Source: Bdellovibrio sp. (GTDB taxonomy: Bacteria > Bdellovibrionota > Bdellovibrionia > Bdellovibrionales > UBA1609). From it: DNA of 8,717 nt. A program made the translations under genes and the position numbers. This document shows positions 6,583 through 8,717 of this stretch, piece by piece. Location of the stretch: NCBI GenBank assembly GCA_003694355.1, contig RFKI01000107.1, positions 1 through 8,717 of the forward strand. The letters are read 5' to 3'. Each line of letters opens with the position of its first letter. Positions within the stretch are counted from its first letter, which is position 1. Under the pieces are notes generated by a model, which worked only from the letters and a program-made list of their open reading frames with translations, was not told where the DNA came from and ran no database searches.

Positions 6583-7380
6583 ATGAAAAATCTTATGGAA
6601 AAGCCACTTCCTCCCCCTATTTCAGTAGCCATGCTGGTTAAAAACAGCGAACGCTATCTCTATCATGTTTTAAATGCCCTTAAGGATTTTGACGAGGTGG
6701 TTCTTCTCGATAACGGATCCACCGATCAAACCCGTGAAATTGCAAGTCAGTTCCCCAATGTTTCCTGGAAAGAACATTCTTTTATAGGTTTTGGACCCAT
6801 GAAAAATCTTGCAGCCCAGTATGCAAGAAATGACTGGATTTTAACCATTGACAGTGATGAAGTGCTCCCCCCTGAATTATCTAAAGAGATTCGAGCTCTT
6901 TCACTGAATCCCTCATGCGTTTATGCCATACCCCGTTTAAACCACTATAAAGGACGCCCTATTAAGGGATGTGGGTGGTATCCTGACTATGTGATCCGTC
7001 TTTATAACAAAAAGCACACGGAATATAATAATAAACATGTTCATGAAGAAATTCGGATCAAAAAAGGCATGCGTGTTCAGAAGCTTTCAAACCACTTGCT
7101 TCATTACACCTTTGATTCAGCAGAAGAGCTGATCGATAAAATGCAGCAATACTCAACCCTTTTTGCCAATGAAAACTCCCATAAAACGGCCTCTCCCACC
7201 AAAGCCCTGATCCGCTCCTTCCTCACATTTATAAAGTGTTTTCTTCTAAAAAAAGGACTTTTCTATGGAGGCACAGGACTTCTCATATCCATGTCAAATG
7301 CCATGGGAGTTTTTTATAAATATATGAAGCTTTATGAAAGGCAAACCAACAAAGGCCCAAAGGATCCTACAAAATGTTAA
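6583..7380 (+). CDS. Family 2 glycosyltransferase, WaaE/KdtX-like (LPS core beta-glucosyltransferase type)
   Basis: A 265-residue cytoplasmic GT-A enzyme close to the usual 250-260 residues of the WaaE/KdtX group, which adds a beta-linked glucose to the heptose region of the LPS inner core. Seen: SVAMLVKNSERYL (residues 14-26), DNGSTDQT (43-50), GFGPMKNLA (69-77), the metal-binding DSDE (90-93), a CGWYPD...RLY segment (130-141), VHEE (153-156) and the C-terminal KKGLFYGGTGLL (223-234), which is typical of this group. The start is uncertain: a TTG at 6556 is in frame but has no ribosome site, and the ATG at 6583 is preferred although only an A-rich tract precedes it; an ATG at 6595 is also possible. 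Its end overlaps the next gene by seven bases. Sugar and acceptor are inferred from the family, not proven. Confidence 0.91.
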   Translation: MKNLMEKPLPPPISVAMLVKNSERYLYHVLNALKDFDEVVLLDNGSTDQTREIASQFPNVSWKEHSFIGFGPMKNLAAQYARNDWILTIDSDEVLPPELSKEIRALSLNPSCVYAIPRLNHYKGRPIKGCGWYPDYVIRLYNKKHTEYNNKHVHEEIRIKKGMRVQKLSNHLLHYTFDSAEELIDKMQQYSTLFANENSHKTASPTKALIRSFLTFIKCFLLKKGLFYGGTGLLISMSNAMGVFYKYMKLYERQTNKGPKDPTKC

Positions 7381-8162
7381 ACGCCAGTTTAATTATAACA
7401 ACTTACAACTGGGAATCTGCCTTGGAACTGGTTCTGAAAACAGCCCTCCAACAAGTTATCCCTCCTCAGGAAATCCTCATTGCTGATGACGGATCCACAG
7501 AACAAACCCGTTTGTTAATAGAAAAAATGAAAAAAAACAGCTCTGTCCCCATTTATCACCTCTGGCAAGAGGATAAAGGCTTTCGAGCAGGAAAGATCCG
7601 CAACAAAGCCATTGCTCAAGCCACATCCCCTTACATTATCATGATTGATGGAGATATGCTTTTACATCCCCTCTTCATTAAAGATCATCTGCACTTTGCC
7701 AGAAAAGGCTTTTTCACTCAGGGAAGTCGAGTTCTTCTTAGCCAAAAAGCTACCCAGAAGGCTTTAAGTCAACAACAATCATCTTTTCACTTTTTTTCAT
7801 CTGGCCTTATCAATAGAAAAAACACCCTACACTCTCTTTTTCTCGCTTCTCTTAGCCAACATCCTCAAAAAAATAAAGTTTCTGGTATTCGGACTTGCAA
7901 CTTTGCTGCCTGGAAAGAAGATCTTTTTAAAGTCAATGGTTTTAATGAAGACTTTGAAGGCTGGGGACGAGAAGACAGTGAACTGGCCATTCGCCTGTTA
8001 AACTCAGGAGTTAAAAGACAAAACTTGAAGTTTGCAGGAATTGCCTACCACTTATGGCATAAGGAAAATGATCGATCCCGACTGGAGTGCAATACAAAAA
8101 TGCTTGAAGAAGCCATTCAAAACAAAGCCAAGTGGTGTAAAAACGGTATCCAAAAATTATAA
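7374..8162 (+). CDS. Family 2 glycosyltransferase with galactosyltransferase-type C-terminal domain (chondroitin-polymerase-like)
   Basis: A 262-residue GT-A enzyme. Seen: SLIITTYNWESAL (residues 5-17), ADDGST (37-42), FRAGKIRNKAI (70-80), the metal-binding DGDM (92-95), GIRTCNFAAWK (171-181), GWGREDSELAIRL (196-208) and HLWHK (226-230). The GWGxED block is the hallmark of the galactosyltransferase C-terminal domain found with chondroitin/K4-type family 2 enzymes, so the donor may be a UDP-hexose or UDP-HexNAc, though this is not settled by sequence. The ATG lies inside the end of the preceding gene (overlap ATGTTAA), with AAAGGA at 7359-7364 nine bases upstream, which points to translational coupling. 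It is the last gene of the plus-strand operon and ends on the TTATAA it shares with the convergent gene. It probably extends the same LPS or surface glycan as its neighbours. Confidence 0.91.
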   Translation: MLNASLIITTYNWESALELVLKTALQQVIPPQEILIADDGSTEQTRLLIEKMKKNSSVPIYHLWQEDKGFRAGKIRNKAIAQATSPYIIMIDGDMLLHPLFIKDHLHFARKGFFTQGSRVLLSQKATQKALSQQQSSFHFFSSGLINRKNTLHSLFLASLSQHPQKNKVSGIRTCNFAAWKEDLFKVNGFNEDFEGWGREDSELAIRLLNSGVKRQNLKFAGIAYHLWHKENDRSRLECNTKMLEEAIQNKAKWCKNGIQKL

Positions 8163-8717
8163 AATCTTTTTAAGAAGCTCTTCCTGAGCACTTTTTTCTT
8201 CTTTTAAAAGCTGAACTTGTTTTTTAAGAAAATGAAGCTTTTGCTCCTGATTGGCCTCTAGCCGACGACACCTTTCTGATAAAACTTCTACTTCATGGTT
8301 CTTAATTCTTAAATCCTGTTTTAACTGGCGATTTTCTTTTTGGAATTGTCTCATCTGACGGCTCACCACCTCCATACGCTGAAGGCTTTCCTGCCACAAA
8401 TGCTGAACCCCTTCAAGATCCTTTTGAAGCTCCTGTATTTTTAATTCTTTTTCTTGATCTTCCTTCCTGTTCTTCAAAAGATTTTGTTCATATTTTTTAT
8501 AAAATCCCTGAAGTTCTTTTTGCTTCAACGCCAGCTCTTCTTTTTCTCTTATCAGTTCTTCCACTTGATTTTCCAAACCCCTTTTTTCTTTTAATATCTG
8601 ATCTCTTTCTTCGTAAACATTATTCAGTTTAACTATTAAATTCTGTTTCTCCTCTTGAATTTGATGTTTTTCTTCTTTCATCCTTTTAATCTCTTTTTGA
8701 AAGGCATGTTCCTTTTC
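8157..8717 (-). CDS. Long coiled-coil protein, N-terminus beyond window edge
   Basis: The frame is open from the right edge to a TAA at 8159-8157, giving 186 residues. An in-frame ATG at 8681 is not taken as the start because 12 more codons of the same Lys/Glu-rich character lie upstream without a stop, so the 5' end is outside the window. The visible part has no proline or glycine-rich break, is dominated by Glu, Lys, Gln and Leu, and repeats heptad-like blocks such as LENQVEELIREKEEL and QKELQGFYKKYEQNLL, so it should form one long alpha-helical coiled coil. No domain or catalytic motif is seen and no function is proposed; such segments occur in SMC-like, structural and scaffold proteins and cannot be assigned from this alone. 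It is convergent with the glycosyltransferase operon and shares a six-base stop palindrome with it. Confidence 0.82.
   Translation of the reverse strand, partial: EKEHAFQKEIKRMKEEKHQIQEEKQNLIVKLNNVYEERDQILKEKRGLENQVEELIREKEELALKQKELQGFYKKYEQNLLKNRKEDQEKELKIQELQKDLEGVQHLWQESLQRMEVVSRQMRQFQKENRQLKQDLRIKNHEVEVLSERCRRLEANQEQKLHFLKKQVQLLKEEKSAQEELLKKIL
8177..8197 (+). terminator. Weak terminator-like hairpin plus T-run for the plus-strand operon
   Basis: GCTC (8177-8180) and GAGC (8186-8189) can pair around TTCCT and are followed by ACTTTTTT, about 15 bases after the last glycosyltransferase's stop. The four-base stem is short, so this is a weak candidate. It lies inside the convergent gene's coding sequence because the two genes leave no spacer. 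Confidence 0.22.

Noticed and set aside
1..8717. CRISPR array, tRNA, rRNA, insertion sequence or toxin-antitoxin pair
   Set aside because: No regularly spaced repeats, no tRNA-like or rRNA-like stretch, and no transposase or toxin motif was found in either strand.

Overview
The window reads as part of a cell-surface polysaccharide (LPS/O-antigen type) region of a Gram-negative bacterium with an AT-rich genome. The evidence is a polyprenyl-phosphate sugar-1-phosphate transferase of the MraY/WecA/WbpL family, an O-antigen ligase/polymerase family membrane protein, a WaaE/KdtX-like LPS-core type glycosyltransferase, two more family 2 glycosyltransferases and an NAD(P)-dependent sugar reductase/epimerase. 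The species cannot be told from the sequence. A proteobacterium or related lineage (for example Bdellovibrionota or an AT-rich alpha/gammaproteobacterium) fits best, at low confidence.

Layout. Positions 1-1458 (minus strand) carry a two-gene unit: a WbbL-like family 2 glycosyltransferase (583-1458), then an atypical NAD(P)-dependent epimerase/reductase (586 down to the left edge, truncated). The two are coupled by a 4-base GTGA overlap. A 142-bp divergent spacer (1459-1600) separates them from the plus-strand genes. The first plus-strand gene is the WbpL-like initiating transferase (1601-2629). A 188-bp spacer follows (2630-2817), with promoter-like sequence and a weak hairpin. Next comes a 782-residue exported or membrane-anchored coiled-coil protein of unknown function (2818-5166). 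After a 114-bp spacer with a good sigma70-like promoter candidate come an O-antigen ligase family protein (5281-6546), a WaaE-like glycosyltransferase (about 6583-7380) and a chondroitin-polymerase-like family 2 glycosyltransferase (7374-8162). These last three are tightly packed and probably co-transcribed. A convergent minus-strand gene for a long, proline-free coiled-coil protein (8157 to the right edge, truncated) shares the palindromic TTATAA as stop codons with the last glycosyltransferase.

How the genes may work together (inference). The SDR protein would help make or finish a nucleotide sugar. The WbpL-like enzyme would load the first sugar phosphate onto undecaprenyl phosphate. The family 2 transferases would extend the lipid-linked glycan or the lipid A core, and the ligase-family protein would move the glycan onto its acceptor. 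No Wzx flippase, Wzz or ABC exporter lies in the window. The 782-residue protein is the only clearly unfamiliar gene; its place between the initiating transferase and the ligase makes it a candidate accessory envelope factor, but nothing in it proves a link to glycan synthesis. I found no tRNA, rRNA, CRISPR array or insertion sequence.
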